DNA of 64,000 bases from Acidobacteriota bacterium (GCA_017307505.1 JAFKEE010000045.1:47035-111034); one strand, 5' to 3'. Positions 8,864-18,042 are shown, numbered from the stretch's first letter. The notes: generated from the sequence alone by a model not told the origin. Program-made: numbers and translations.

Positions 8864-9379
8864 GATTCACCAGCCTCTCGCTTCGCCAGCCCCGGGCTAG
8901 AAACAGGCTGCCCTCTCGCTGGCTGCGTAAATCGTATCACTGCTCTCAGGTGGACACGGGCGCACATCCAGTCCCGGAAATCGCTGCGGCCTTGACGCGC
9001 CCAGTCCCAGTCTCCACGCGCCCGCGCCGGGCTAAGCGCTACAAGCCCCAGTCCCCGAAGTCAGGTGGCCGGGGCGGGGCTGAGCCCGCGTAGTCGACCA
9101 GGGGGTCGACTGCGGACCAGGGGGTCCGCCGTCCCAACGGGGATGGCCATGCGGCTTTCATGGAGTTGCATGGCTTGTCGGGATGGGGACGCCTCCCTTA
9201 CGGTTGGCGTTCGTTGCCCTGGTTTTGGGTGTGGAGGGGGAGGCAGGGACGGTTCGGTTGTGGTGGACGTTGGCTGTGGATCTCTGCGTGGTCGGTGGTT
9301 CCGTGGCAACATAGAGAGACGAACTCGCCCGCGTCGGCGAAGCGATCCACAATCCAATTGCCTTCCTAGGGAGACCAGC
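8864..9379. other. Intergenic region, 516 bp, no supported gene
   Basis: Separates the divergent oxidoreductase and M24 peptidase genes. Open frames here have no family features and are GC shadows. The one clear structure is the double-hairpin repeat at 9093-9129, described separately. A ribosome binding site (TAGGGAGA) ends the region just before the TTG start at 9380. Confidence 0.6.
9093..9129. repeat. Dispersed double-hairpin (REP-like) repeat, copy 1
   Basis: Two adjacent inverted repeats: GTCGACC-aggg-GGTCGAC (9093-9110) and GCGGACC-aggg-GGTCCGC (9112-9129), followed by CGTCCCA. Nearly the same arrangement recurs at 21241-21275, so this is a dispersed element and not a chance palindrome. 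Confidence 0.75.
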
Positions 9380-10642
9380 TTGCTAACCAGACGCGCGCTT
9401 ATGGCTACCGCCGCCTCCGCGGCCGCCGCGCCACTCCTGTCCGCCCAGACGAAATCCCTGCCGCCTTCCCTCGCCGCGCTCAAGAGCCGGCGCGGGGAGA
9501 TGAAGCCGATCACCAACGAGGAGCGCCAGGCCCGGTTGGATCGTGCCCAACGGCTGATGGCCGAGAAGAAAGTCGATGCCATCTGCATGGCGGGTGGCAC
9601 TTCGCTGCAGTACTTCGCCAACGTGCGGTGGGGCAACAGCGAGCGGATGCTGCTGATGGTCCTGCCGGCCAAGGGTGAGCCGTTTTTCGTGGTCCCGAGT
9701 TTTGAAGAGGACCGTGCCCGGGAGCAGATCGCCCTGGGTCCGGCCGGGACGAAGGCGCAGGTGACGCGCTGGGAAGAGGACGAGAGTCCTTATGAGAAGG
9801 TGGCGCTCGGGTTGAAGGAGCGAGGGATCCGTACGGGCACGCTGGGCGTGGAGGAGACGACCAAGTTCGTCTTCAGCGAGGGTATCGGCAAGGCCGCGAC
9901 GCAGGTGAAGATCGCGAACGCGACGGAGATCACAGCGGGCTGCCGGATGATCAAGAGCCCGGCGGAGCTGGCGCTGATGCGGCTGGCGAACAGCGTGACA
10001 CTGGAGGCGTACGAGGCGGCCTGGAAGGCGATTACTCCGGGCATGACGCACAGGGCGTTTGGGGAACTGATTACCGCGGCGCATGCGCAGTTGGGTTTCC
10101 AGGGCGGGGCGATGGTGCTGACGGCCGAGTATTCCGCGCTGCCGCACGGGACGATCCAGCCGCAGATCATCCGTGAGGGGACCATCGTGCTGATCGACGG
10201 CGAGTGCCGGGCGGACGGGTACCCTTCCGACATTACGCGGACGTTCGTCATCGGTAAGGCTACGGACAAGATGAAGAAGGTGTTCGAGATCGTGCGGAAG
10301 GCGCAGGATGCGGCGCTGAGGACGGCCCGGCCGGGCGTGCCTTGTGAAGCCGTGGATGCGGCCGCGCGGAAGGTGATTACGGACGCGGGCTTCGGGCCGG
10401 ACTACAAGTACTTCACGCACCGCCTGGGGCATGGCATGGGCATGGACGGGCACGAGTGGCCTTATCTGGTACGCGGCAACAAGCTGCCACTGGTGAAGGA
10501 CATGACGTTCAGCGACGAACCGGGCATTTATATCAAGGGTGAGTTCGGGGTGCGGCTGGAAGACGACATGCATATCACGGAGAGTGGGGCGGAGCTGTTT
10601 ACGCCGCAGAGTTCGTCGCTGGAGCAGCCATTCGCGGTGTAG
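9380..10642 (+). CDS. Exported M24 family metallopeptidase (Xaa-Pro aminopeptidase-like)
   Basis: Cleaves N-terminal X-Pro bonds or is a related creatinase-fold hydrolase. I start it at TTG 9380 because a TAGGGAGA ribosome site precedes it and the product then begins with a Tat-like leader (LLTRRALMATAASAAAAP); the longer frame upstream has no family resemblance. Length 420 aa is normal. An N-terminal creatinase domain (residues about 45-185) precedes the pita-bread domain, and all five metal ligands are present: Asp273 (LIDGE), Asp284 (YPSDITRTF), His351 (RLGHGMG), Glu380 (SDEPGIY) and Glu394 (RLEDD). It is monocistronic, with a strong terminator 51 bp downstream. Confidence 0.9.
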   Translation: MLTRRALMATAASAAAAPLLSAQTKSLPPSLAALKSRRGEMKPITNEERQARLDRAQRLMAEKKVDAICMAGGTSLQYFANVRWGNSERMLLMVLPAKGEPFFVVPSFEEDRAREQIALGPAGTKAQVTRWEEDESPYEKVALGLKERGIRTGTLGVEETTKFVFSEGIGKAATQVKIANATEITAGCRMIKSPAELALMRLANSVTLEAYEAAWKAITPGMTHRAFGELITAAHAQLGFQGGAMVLTAEYSALPHGTIQPQIIREGTIVLIDGECRADGYPSDITRTFVIGKATDKMKKVFEIVRKAQDAALRTARPGVPCEAVDAAARKVITDAGFGPDYKYFTHRLGHGMGMDGHEWPYLVRGNKLPLVKDMTFSDEPGIYIKGEFGVRLEDDMHITESGAELFTPQSSSLEQPFAV

Positions 10643-10692
10643 ACGGGGGGCTCGGGTTCGTTTCGTTAAGGTTCCAGGCCAGGTTCGTTGAG

Positions 10693-10731
10693 GCGGGTGC
10701 GGTTCTATGGGAAGGATCGCACCCGCTTTTT
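10693..10731 (+). terminator. Intrinsic terminator after the M24 peptidase gene
   Basis: A perfect 9-bp stem GCGGGTGCG / CGCACCCGC with a 16-nt loop is followed directly by TTTTT. Confidence 0.85.
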
Positions 10732-10745
10732 GCGTTCGGGCCCGG

Positions 10746-10978
10746 AGTGGCTTCGTTTCGGTCATTCCCGGGAGCGACGGGTCGCGAGGGCCGGGCAGGC
10801 CATGGCGGCTGGGCCAGCGTGGAGCGGGTGTGGGGCGCGGACACCGCGGGCTCGGACGGATGCGCCCCTGAGAAGGGCAGAGATGTAGATGTCAAAGAAC
10901 TGGGCCGGTGGGGCTCCGGCTGGGTGTGATGGGCGGCGGATCTCAGTGGCTTCGTTTCGTCAATTCCCGGAGGCTTCG
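10746..10978. repeat. Imperfect direct repeat pair in a 350-bp gene-free stretch
   Basis: The region 10643-10992 holds no supported gene. AGTGGCTTCGTTTCG followed by a CATTCCCGG-like tail occurs at 10746-10775 and again at 10945-10974, with one indel and few mismatches. A third partial copy (GGTTCGTTTCGTTAAG) lies near 10664. Confidence 0.5.
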
Positions 10979-10992
10979 CCTGGGCGCCGTGC

Positions 10993-11700
10993 TCAGAGCC
11001 GAGTGACGTCGTAGTTCAGGTTGGGGAGACCGTCTGGCCCGACCAGACCGGCTTCATTGCGTGGAACTCGGATCGGTTGGAGGCCGGCGAGCGGGTCGTC
11101 GTTGTCGGGGTGGTCGGAATCGATGCCGCTGGCGAGGTGTTCGAGGGCTCTGCGAGGGCGGCCGTAGCCTTCGTAGAAGAAGAGTTCGTCGGTATTGCCG
11201 GTCAGGCGGGTGACCTCGGCCAGTGGGACGTTTTCGCGGATGCCCTGCACCACGTGGGGATGCTGCTGGCCGAGGGCGGCGCGTTCGGTTTGCAGTTTGC
11301 TGAGTTCCCTGACGGCTCGATAGAGGCTGCGTTCGAGGTCGCGGCGATAGCGGGCGTAGCGGTCGAGTTTGGCGGCGTGGGGGTCGGCTTCGGCCAATGG
11401 GTCCGTTTCGGCGAGAAGGAGGGCTTCGAAGGACTCAATGCGGCGAAGGTTCCAGGTGTGAGAGAGGATACGGTGGAAGATCTCCTCTTCGAGGCAGCCG
11501 AAGGGCCGGGTATCGAGGCGTAGGGCGGCCTGGAGGGTATCAAATTCGGCGCGGTCTTCGGGCGTGATCTCGAGGTTGCGGGCGGTGAAGCCGTGGCGGC
11601 GGGCGTTTTGGGAAGCACGGGCCTTGCCGACGGGGGACACCGGTCCCGTGGAGTGTTTCGCGTTCGCCTGGTTGGCGGTGATTTGAGCAACGGACGCCAT
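10993..11700 (-). CDS. Conserved hypothetical protein, NA-STGP-GKA family
   Basis: 235 aa; start ATG 11700 has GGAGATTC upstream. The N-terminus ITANQANAKHSTGPVSPVGK, then RASQNARRHGFTA, is the hallmark of a protein family that is very common, often in many copies, in Acidobacteriota and Planctomycetota. After it come Arg/Glu-rich helices (residues 50-170, e.g. LDRYARYRRDLERSLYRAVRELSKLQTERAA) that look like a long coiled coil. No enzyme motif is visible. Proposed roles for the family are speculative; some relatives lie near mobile elements. Confidence 0.8.
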   Translation of the reverse strand: MASVAQITANQANAKHSTGPVSPVGKARASQNARRHGFTARNLEITPEDRAEFDTLQAALRLDTRPFGCLEEEIFHRILSHTWNLRRIESFEALLLAETDPLAEADPHAAKLDRYARYRRDLERSLYRAVRELSKLQTERAALGQQHPHVVQGIRENVPLAEVTRLTGNTDELFFYEGYGRPRRALEHLASGIDSDHPDNDDPLAGLQPIRVPRNEAGLVGPDGLPNLNYDVTRL

Positions 11701-12316
11701 AATAAGAATCTCCTTGGCAATAAAAATGGCCGGCTTGGTGGCCGGCGCGATTCCAGGGTAAGAGGGGTGTCAAGGGGTAAAGGGTAGTTTTGGAGAAGGG
11801 CGTGTTGAAAATAAAGGATAAAAATATTCTAAACCCCTGTGAATGAAGATGGCTTCATGCGGGAAATGGGGGAGAAATGGGGGTGGGACGCGAAGGGACG
11901 GCGTTGCTGGGAGCGGCTTCGAGGGTGGCGGTGGGGGTTCCAGGCGGTTGTGAGGGGGGTAAGCAGGATCGGCGCGCTGTCGAAGAGTGGTTGGCATTGC
12001 GGCGAGCGAGCATGGTCGAGTCGCACCCGTCCCAGTCCTGTTTGTGGGATAGGGCCCAGAGTTGGAACTACTGGGTGGGCTGGGGCCACCGTCCCGGGTT
12101 CGGCGTCGGGCGGGAAGGCCGAGCGTCCCAGGGGAAGCGGCGCCCTTCAGTGAGTTCCCGGGTGATATGCCCCTAGTGGAGACTTGGTTTTGGTGATTCG
12201 CGGCGGGACGCGTCAGGCTGTCGATTCTCCGATTTTCACCGATGCTCTTCTGCATCCATCACGCGGTTTCCTTCTGGCCTAAGATAATTCCAGGCACCGC
12301 GGATGTCCCACAGATT
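11701..12316. other. Intergenic region, 616 bp, no supported gene
   Basis: Holds an AT-rich segment (11790-11840) that could contain the promoter of the hypothetical gene to its left, and a run of four G tracts at 11861-11887 on the plus strand with G-quadruplex spacing. Open frames on both strands show no family features. No hairpin plus U-tract was found for the end of the SMC gene at 12317. Confidence 0.5.
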
Positions 12317-15300
12317 CTACAACGTGAAGCTTTCTTCCGTGGTTGGACCGTCTACGCCGATGGAGGAAAAACGATAGAACGCCGCACGATTGCCCAAGTG
12401 CCGGAACTTCTGCCGTGCGAGTTGCAGAAATTTTTCGTCGCAAGTCGAAATGACAAACTGGCGTTTCCACGGACTAGGCACAAGAAGGCCGACAACGAGA
12501 TCGAGGAAGGCGTAGGTATTCAAATCGTCAAAATGCGTTACAGGGTCATCCAGGAACACTGGGGAGAATGCCGACCACGTCTGAGAAATGCATGCCGTCA
12601 AGAACAGCCCAAGAAATAGCGTTTGCTGCTGGGACTGACTGAAGTAATCGGTAGGTCGCAACTCCTCGCCATGACGTCTGACGCGGACCCTGATCTCGGA
12701 GTTTTGACTGCGGATATCCACCTCATCGAAGCCATACACAGACCGGAGCCTACGCTGGATCACCGAGGTGCGAGGCCCATATTCACGAGTGAAACTCGCT
12801 ATGGCTTCGCCCTGCTTTGTCGATACCAGTCGAGAGATCTCGATGAAGTAATTGAACCACAACTGAAGCCTGTCTTTCCTCGCTGATACTGCCGACAGGC
12901 TCCTTTCCTTCTCTCGAGCGTTATTACGAAGCTGCGCAAGAACCGCCGAAGTCGTTGCGGAATCGAGCGCCAATTCCAAGTTCGATGTTGAGTCCCGAAG
13001 GGCGGCCAGGCGTGCCTGAAGTTGCGACTCTTCTGCAATCCTTATGCGAAGAAGTTCCTGGCCCGCGTCTGGAGGAAGTGTTTCTTGGTTGAGACGCGCC
13101 GTCACATCCGCATCTACCTTCTGCAGACCGGTAAGTTGAACACGCAGTTCGGAACGCTGCGCTTTTAGCGCCGTCGATTCCTGGTTAATTGCCGCCACCT
13201 CCGATTTCTTTTTGACAATCTCGGCCTGCATAGTCTCAGCGTTGGATCGTAGCTCGGACAACTGCCCATCCGCCACAGCTTCAAGTTCCGTGAGGTGTTG
13301 GTCTTCGCTGTCAAGAGGAACCTGGATAGCACGAGGATCACTCCGCAGTTCGGCAATCTCTGATCCGATGCGGTTTAGCCTCGCAGTCTGTTCCCTGCTT
13401 TCGGCCGTACTTGCAGCGAGGCCAGCTCGCACATTGCGCAGCTTCAACCTCAAGGCATCGGCAGAAATAGTTGCTTCTTTGATCTGACGTTCTAAATCGC
13501 CTATTTCCACCTGAATCCGATTGCTCAGCGTTTGCAGTTGTTTGGTCGGCGCTTCGCTATTCGCATCGAGAACTATACCTAGCTTCCCGCCAGATTCCTT
13601 GAACTGGCCAATGTCCCATTCAAGTTGGCGATGCTCCGTTTGAAGATCACCGATCAGCCCCTCAACAATCCGATATCGCTCAGTGTTCTGGGTAATCTCT
13701 TGAGACACGCCTCGGATCCTATCTCGCACCTCAGTGAGGCTTGCCCGAATGCCGCTTGCTACATCAAGGGAAAGATGGTGTTCAATGCGTTTGAGTAGCT
13801 CATCACGTGAACCGTGGTACTGTCCGCACAAAGGGCACGTACCAGTTTGAACGAGCCCTGCTAGTTGAGACGCAAGCCTCTTAAGTTCGGACTGGCTCTT
13901 ATCCACCTCCGCAATACTTCGCGCTATCCGGGCTTCTTCCGCCGTGAATGAAGCAACCCGTGATGCCAGTCCTTGGGCTTCCGTGCCAAGGGCCTCAAAT
14001 GATTTGGCTGCCTCTCCCTCTAATTGAATCACGACCTTAAGCCGTGCTAGTTTTGCGCGCCACCCTGCAATCGACTCACTAACACGGCCCGCCAAGGCGA
14101 GTTGCTCGCGCGCAATCTGGAGCTCCTTAGACCGCTGGGGAGTAACCTCGTCGAGCCTAAGTAGTTCGCCCGCTATGCTTTCCTCAGTAATCCGATCCTG
14201 GATCATCTTGCTGGTCGCGCGGGCTAGCATGTCGTTGGCCTCGCGTTCACCCTGGATCAATTGGTTGTATTGCGGCCTCTTCAGGCGAATCCACTTAAGT
14301 AGATCGATTTGCGTTTGCCCCGCAGCGACCGCACGGCGTAATTCAAGAGCCCGTTGCTCCGCTCGCTTGAGGAGAGAATCAGCGGTTACATGCCTTGCCT
14401 CGGCTTCACCTAATAACTGATCCTTTTCCGCAATCAGTCGCTGCAATCTACTTACCTCGAAGCGTGTCCGGGTGATATCGCCGATTTCCTCAGCCAGCGC
14501 TGAAAGCCGATCGCTCCTTGAGTGACTTTCGGCGAGTCGGCCCTCAAGCGAAGCTCGCCAGCCCCGCAGCACTGAAACGTCAACCTTCTCTGGTCCGATT
14601 GAGAGCCCCACATCACCGAGTTTTTTTGCTAGCGCCAGAAGCTCACCTTCGAGACTCTCACTAGGAGTACTCTTCACCGTCGTGCTGCTCAAGCGGTTCA
14701 GCTCACTCGTTGCCTCCGTAATCTGCCGGGATAGTTGCATGATCTGGGCATCAGCGGAGGCGATGACGTTCTTGAGATGTTCTTGGACCCTGCTGGACTT
14801 GCTTACTGCACTGGCGTAGTCTTCAAACGCCAACATGCGCGCCACGATCTCAGAGGGCAGTCGGCAATCGTCCTGGAAGTCTTTTGTAAGTTCTGGCAGT
14901 TCCTGATTGAAAAGATGCGTAGCCCTAAAGAGACTGACAAAGTTCTCAACACGGTCAGTTGGCGGGAATTCTCCGCTCGTAAGTTCACTGAGCAGGGACT
15001 TTCGATCTATGCGCGTGCCATCAAGCGAAGCATGCCTGCGGTCATACACGCTTCGTGTGAGCCTATGGACTTTATTCTTGGCCTTAAACGAGAGAGATAC
15101 GGAACTGTCTTCCGGCCTACTATCCAGATGAGTTGCATACTTCTTAAAATGCTCCTCGCCGCGAGATGGGATGCGGCCAATTTCGCCCGTCGTCGCAAAA
15201 TCAAACGCATCGAAAAACGACGTCTTCCCAAAACCGTTTGCGCCATAAAGAACGGTTACGTCCGAGCCCAGTGTAAACGTCTTTGATCGGCGATAGGCGC

Positions 15301-15961
15301 GAAAATTTTCGATGGTCACGGACTCCAGCGTGATAGGCTCAGCCACTTGGTCCGGGTGAGCAATCAAGGCGTGATGAGTCGGTGTCAACTCGATAGGATC
15401 GCCGAAATCCCCTTTGATGCAGTCCTCGACTATGGCTTCCGGACCCCGCGCTCGCTGCACAACCAGGAACTTCGCCAAGTCGGCCGGGACGCCACATTGA
15501 CGCAGGAATGTTTGTGCCGACGGTGGCCGCAAAGACTGACCGGTGAGCGGCGTGAGCGGCAAGAAAGGCAGACGGGCGAGGGACATTCCAACCAGACCCG
15601 ACAACGGAATTACAAATTTGCGACAGAAGTAGACATCAGTTTCAATACTGGAGCAAAATTGATCGAGATGCGGAAGATCTGGATTTACACAGAAGACGAA
15701 CGCGAGGTCAAGGCTGTCCCACTGTTCTCGTTGCGCTGCGTAGTATTTCTTAAAACCCGCGTAGATACTCTCATAGCTTTTTCGCGCGTCACCGTTAGCA
15801 AATCCAAAAGCGGCAAGAGAGTGATCTGTCCTGAGTAAGAGGAGTGGGTTGTATGATGGAGCAACAGTCACTTCCGAAAGCCGAGAATCTGGAAGCTCGC
15901 GCTGCAGATATGCACGAAGTTCACTGGTCGAAGGAAGGGGGCTATGCGGCAAATTCGGCAT
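12317..15961 (-). CDS. SMC/Rad50-like ABC-type ATPase with zinc hook and extra N-terminal domain
   Basis: 1214 aa from ATG 15961 (a further ATG at 15979 adds six residues). Residues 1-210 are an additional domain, with no motif known to me, preceding the ATPase. Walker A GANGFGKTS is at 240-248, after ESVTIENFRAYRRS. Two long coiled coils, rich in Glu, Arg, Leu and Gln, flank a CPLCG zinc hook with Cys709 and Cys712. The ABC signature is in YFSQSQQQTLFLGLF and Walker B is FLDDPVTHFDD (about 1135-1145). The switch region reads ISTCDEKF, with Cys where His is usual. This layout matches Rad50/SbcC-like DNA-end ATPases that recur in anti-phage systems. The gene overlaps the upstream nitrilase-like gene by 20 bp and has lower GC than its surroundings. 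Likely role: sensing or handling foreign DNA for the partner protein (inference). Confidence 0.88.
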   Translation of the reverse strand: MPNLPHSPLPSTSELRAYLQRELPDSRLSEVTVAPSYNPLLLLRTDHSLAAFGFANGDARKSYESIYAGFKKYYAAQREQWDSLDLAFVFCVNPDLPHLDQFCSSIETDVYFCRKFVIPLSGLVGMSLARLPFLPLTPLTGQSLRPPSAQTFLRQCGVPADLAKFLVVQRARGPEAIVEDCIKGDFGDPIELTPTHHALIAHPDQVAEPITLESVTIENFRAYRRSKTFTLGSDVTVLYGANGFGKTSFFDAFDFATTGEIGRIPSRGEEHFKKYATHLDSRPEDSSVSLSFKAKNKVHRLTRSVYDRRHASLDGTRIDRKSLLSELTSGEFPPTDRVENFVSLFRATHLFNQELPELTKDFQDDCRLPSEIVARMLAFEDYASAVSKSSRVQEHLKNVIASADAQIMQLSRQITEATSELNRLSSTTVKSTPSESLEGELLALAKKLGDVGLSIGPEKVDVSVLRGWRASLEGRLAESHSRSDRLSALAEEIGDITRTRFEVSRLQRLIAEKDQLLGEAEARHVTADSLLKRAEQRALELRRAVAAGQTQIDLLKWIRLKRPQYNQLIQGEREANDMLARATSKMIQDRITEESIAGELLRLDEVTPQRSKELQIAREQLALAGRVSESIAGWRAKLARLKVVIQLEGEAAKSFEALGTEAQGLASRVASFTAEEARIARSIAEVDKSQSELKRLASQLAGLVQTGTCPLCGQYHGSRDELLKRIEHHLSLDVASGIRASLTEVRDRIRGVSQEITQNTERYRIVEGLIGDLQTEHRQLEWDIGQFKESGGKLGIVLDANSEAPTKQLQTLSNRIQVEIGDLERQIKEATISADALRLKLRNVRAGLAASTAESREQTARLNRIGSEIAELRSDPRAIQVPLDSEDQHLTELEAVADGQLSELRSNAETMQAEIVKKKSEVAAINQESTALKAQRSELRVQLTGLQKVDADVTARLNQETLPPDAGQELLRIRIAEESQLQARLAALRDSTSNLELALDSATTSAVLAQLRNNAREKERSLSAVSARKDRLQLWFNYFIEISRLVSTKQGEAIASFTREYGPRTSVIQRRLRSVYGFDEVDIRSQNSEIRVRVRRHGEELRPTDYFSQSQQQTLFLGLFLTACISQTWSAFSPVFLDDPVTHFDDLNTYAFLDLVVGLLVPSPWKRQFVISTCDEKFLQLARQKFRHLGNRAAFYRFSSIGVDGPTTEESFTL

Positions 15962-17768
15962 CGATTGCCCCCTGTACATCGTTCACGGTAGCTGACTCCT
16001 GAAAGATATCAAGGAGCCTGCGGAATCCCAAATGCAACAAACCGCTACTGGGGTCAGTAAACTTCTGCTCTTGATTCAAGGGAAGATTGCCTCGTTCCAA
16101 GAAGCTCCCGAATTTTCGTGCCCATGGGTTATTATGCCCATCGCGCGAGATTAGCAGGGACTTGCGTCGTGGATGTGGCAAGAACATCTTGGAATGTTCA
16201 ATGCAAGCCTCATGGGACGTGCCTCGGATGGCCATAAGGTCCACCGTCTGGCCACCCACGATGATCGTGGCGTGAGCCGGATCAGTGCCGAGGCAGGGAG
16301 GAATGGAGCCCAGGCTCATGATGTCCAGAGTATCCACTAGATGCTCTATAGCTTCAGCCTCAGGTCGATCCCATTCGTCAGCCTTTGTCGCAGCTTTGGA
16401 CTCCTGAGCCGCAAGTACGACCCCGTGGGTAATGGATTGGGCCCTAACCACTCTCAGCGCGCAAACGGTCTGTCGATGTGTCTCTCCGAGGGCTGCGGCA
16501 AGTGGAACTGCCGGATATTTGGCGTCTAATGCTTGCAGGCTGTCCAGTTCATCATTTAGCCATTTGACGCAAGCAGGAACAGCTCTTGCCGGTGTCCTCG
16601 GATCGGTCTCACTCGCGAGTGCGTGGACGCGAGCATTCTCAACAGCGAGGGTGCGACCAGCAGGTCCCGCAGTCAGTGAAGCCGGATTGATTTGAATAAA
16701 AGAGTGAATGCACGCGCCCCGCTCACGAAAGTAGATGTCTTTGTATGGAGTTAGAACTTCGCTGCCATCTCGGAATCGCCTGCCCCCGTTTGAAAAGGTC
16801 GGCGCGCAGTCTGCGGCCTTAAAGCCCGCCTGATGTGAGAACACCACGCTGCATCCCCCGTATAACGCAGAACGACCCGGCGCGGGAATTCCCGCACTGT
16901 TTGCGAAGACAATACAGGCATTATTTCTGAGCGCGTTCGGGAATTGCGTCTGATCAAAGAAGGCTTCCACCTCCTTCATGAATGTAATATGAGAGGGCTT
17001 CGGGTTGCGCTGGATGACAAAGAGCCATGACAATGGAAGCTGATTCCCATTTGCGCGCAAGTGGATATCCTCCAATATCCACCTGATGCTTTTCTTGGAT
17101 TCAACAGTTGCTATCCAATCAAAACACACGAGCGTCGCAAATTGAAAAGGCGCGTCATTGTCGAAGAGCCCTTTAAACAGATAAATGGAATGCCCTCGAA
17201 ACATGTACTCATATGAAATATCCATCTCTTCCCACGCCGGGTACAATTTCGGCTGCAGCCAGCGCTCAAGGGTTCCATCCAGAGCCTTCACCCATGTAAT
17301 TTCGCAGTTGACCCATTCATCGGCACCGATCAGATTCAGTCCATTACGGGTCTGATCCAGATAGGTTCTAGGGCTTGCCACAAGTTCGATCAGATCTTCC
17401 CTAGATAAGCCATCAGTTCCACCAATCACAATCGTTCCTACTGGCCACTCTGGAGAGTTCAATGTTGCCTCCAAGTGGGCAATCCCATCCGTTCCTGGAA
17501 TGCTGTATTCCGGAAAGATCGTGAAATGAGTTTTGCCAGCGCCGTGGCCTGCAGCGATGGCCACCGCAAGCGTGTCTGTGAGCATTTGCAACTGCTTGGG
17601 CTTACTTTCGGCAGTTGATCGATATGGCTCTGTTGCGCTCAGGGAGAAGTAGGGCTGGGCTATGACCATTCCCACACGGTCGCTCGGCAGTTTCACGCCC
17701 CGGGCGTTGAGATCGATAGTCTCCACCTTGATCGCCCGTTCAGGCCCCACCAGTGCGCCTGCTACCAC
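15942..17768 (-). CDS. Nitrilase-superfamily (carbon-nitrogen hydrolase) protein, putative defense effector
   Basis: About 608 aa. The likely start is GTG 17768, preceded by AAAAGGGAG at 7-nt spacing; an ATG at 17894 adds 42 residues that do not look like a domain. The catalytic triad of the nitrilase fold is visible: Glu87 in FTIFPEYSIPG, Lys174 in LQPKLYPAW and Cys215 in TLVCFDW. The C-terminal ~220 residues are a separate region I do not recognise (HSKMFLPHPRRKS, GHNNPWARKFGSFLERG). Nitrilase domains are attached to the reverse transcriptase in DRT1 (UG1) anti-phage systems, which sets a precedent for a defense role. The gene is first in a two-gene operon with the SMC-like ATPase, overlapping it by 20 bp. 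Substrate unknown. Confidence 0.82.
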   Translation of the reverse strand: MVAGALVGPERAIKVETIDLNARGVKLPSDRVGMVIAQPYFSLSATEPYRSTAESKPKQLQMLTDTLAVAIAAGHGAGKTHFTIFPEYSIPGTDGIAHLEATLNSPEWPVGTIVIGGTDGLSREDLIELVASPRTYLDQTRNGLNLIGADEWVNCEITWVKALDGTLERWLQPKLYPAWEEMDISYEYMFRGHSIYLFKGLFDNDAPFQFATLVCFDWIATVESKKSIRWILEDIHLRANGNQLPLSWLFVIQRNPKPSHITFMKEVEAFFDQTQFPNALRNNACIVFANSAGIPAPGRSALYGGCSVVFSHQAGFKAADCAPTFSNGGRRFRDGSEVLTPYKDIYFRERGACIHSFIQINPASLTAGPAGRTLAVENARVHALASETDPRTPARAVPACVKWLNDELDSLQALDAKYPAVPLAAALGETHRQTVCALRVVRAQSITHGVVLAAQESKAATKADEWDRPEAEAIEHLVDTLDIMSLGSIPPCLGTDPAHATIIVGGQTVDLMAIRGTSHEACIEHSKMFLPHPRRKSLLISRDGHNNPWARKFGSFLERGNLPLNQEQKFTDPSSGLLHLGFRRLLDIFQESATVNDVQGAIDAEFAA

Positions 17769-18042
17769 AATCACACTCCCTTTTGTTCCATTTGAGCACG
17801 AGATATTGACACCTGCATGTCGCGCCGATGCTCCATTATGTCTCACTTTACAGTCACACTTCTGGCGTGTTCCATGACCTGAGGGGAGGTGCAAGGGGCG
17901 ATCAATGTCAGGAGAGCGCCGCCACTGGACGCTGGACGGGTGTGGCCCGTCAGGCGGCGGACCTCCTCAGGCAGAAAGGTTACAACTGCATCTGTTGACA
18001 CCCCCGCTTCTCCGTTCCATTCTATAGCTGTCGAGAGGCGAC

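Noticed and set aside
12317..17768. Assignment of the nitrilase-SMC pair to a named system (Lamassu, DRT1, Wadjet)
   Set aside because: No reverse transcriptase, LmuA/LmuC-like or JetA/B/D-like gene is present, so the name is not justified by the sequence.
17995..18028. TTGACA at 17995-18000 with TATAGC at 18023-18028 before padR
   Set aside because: The 22-bp spacer is too long for a standard promoter; not listed as a feature.
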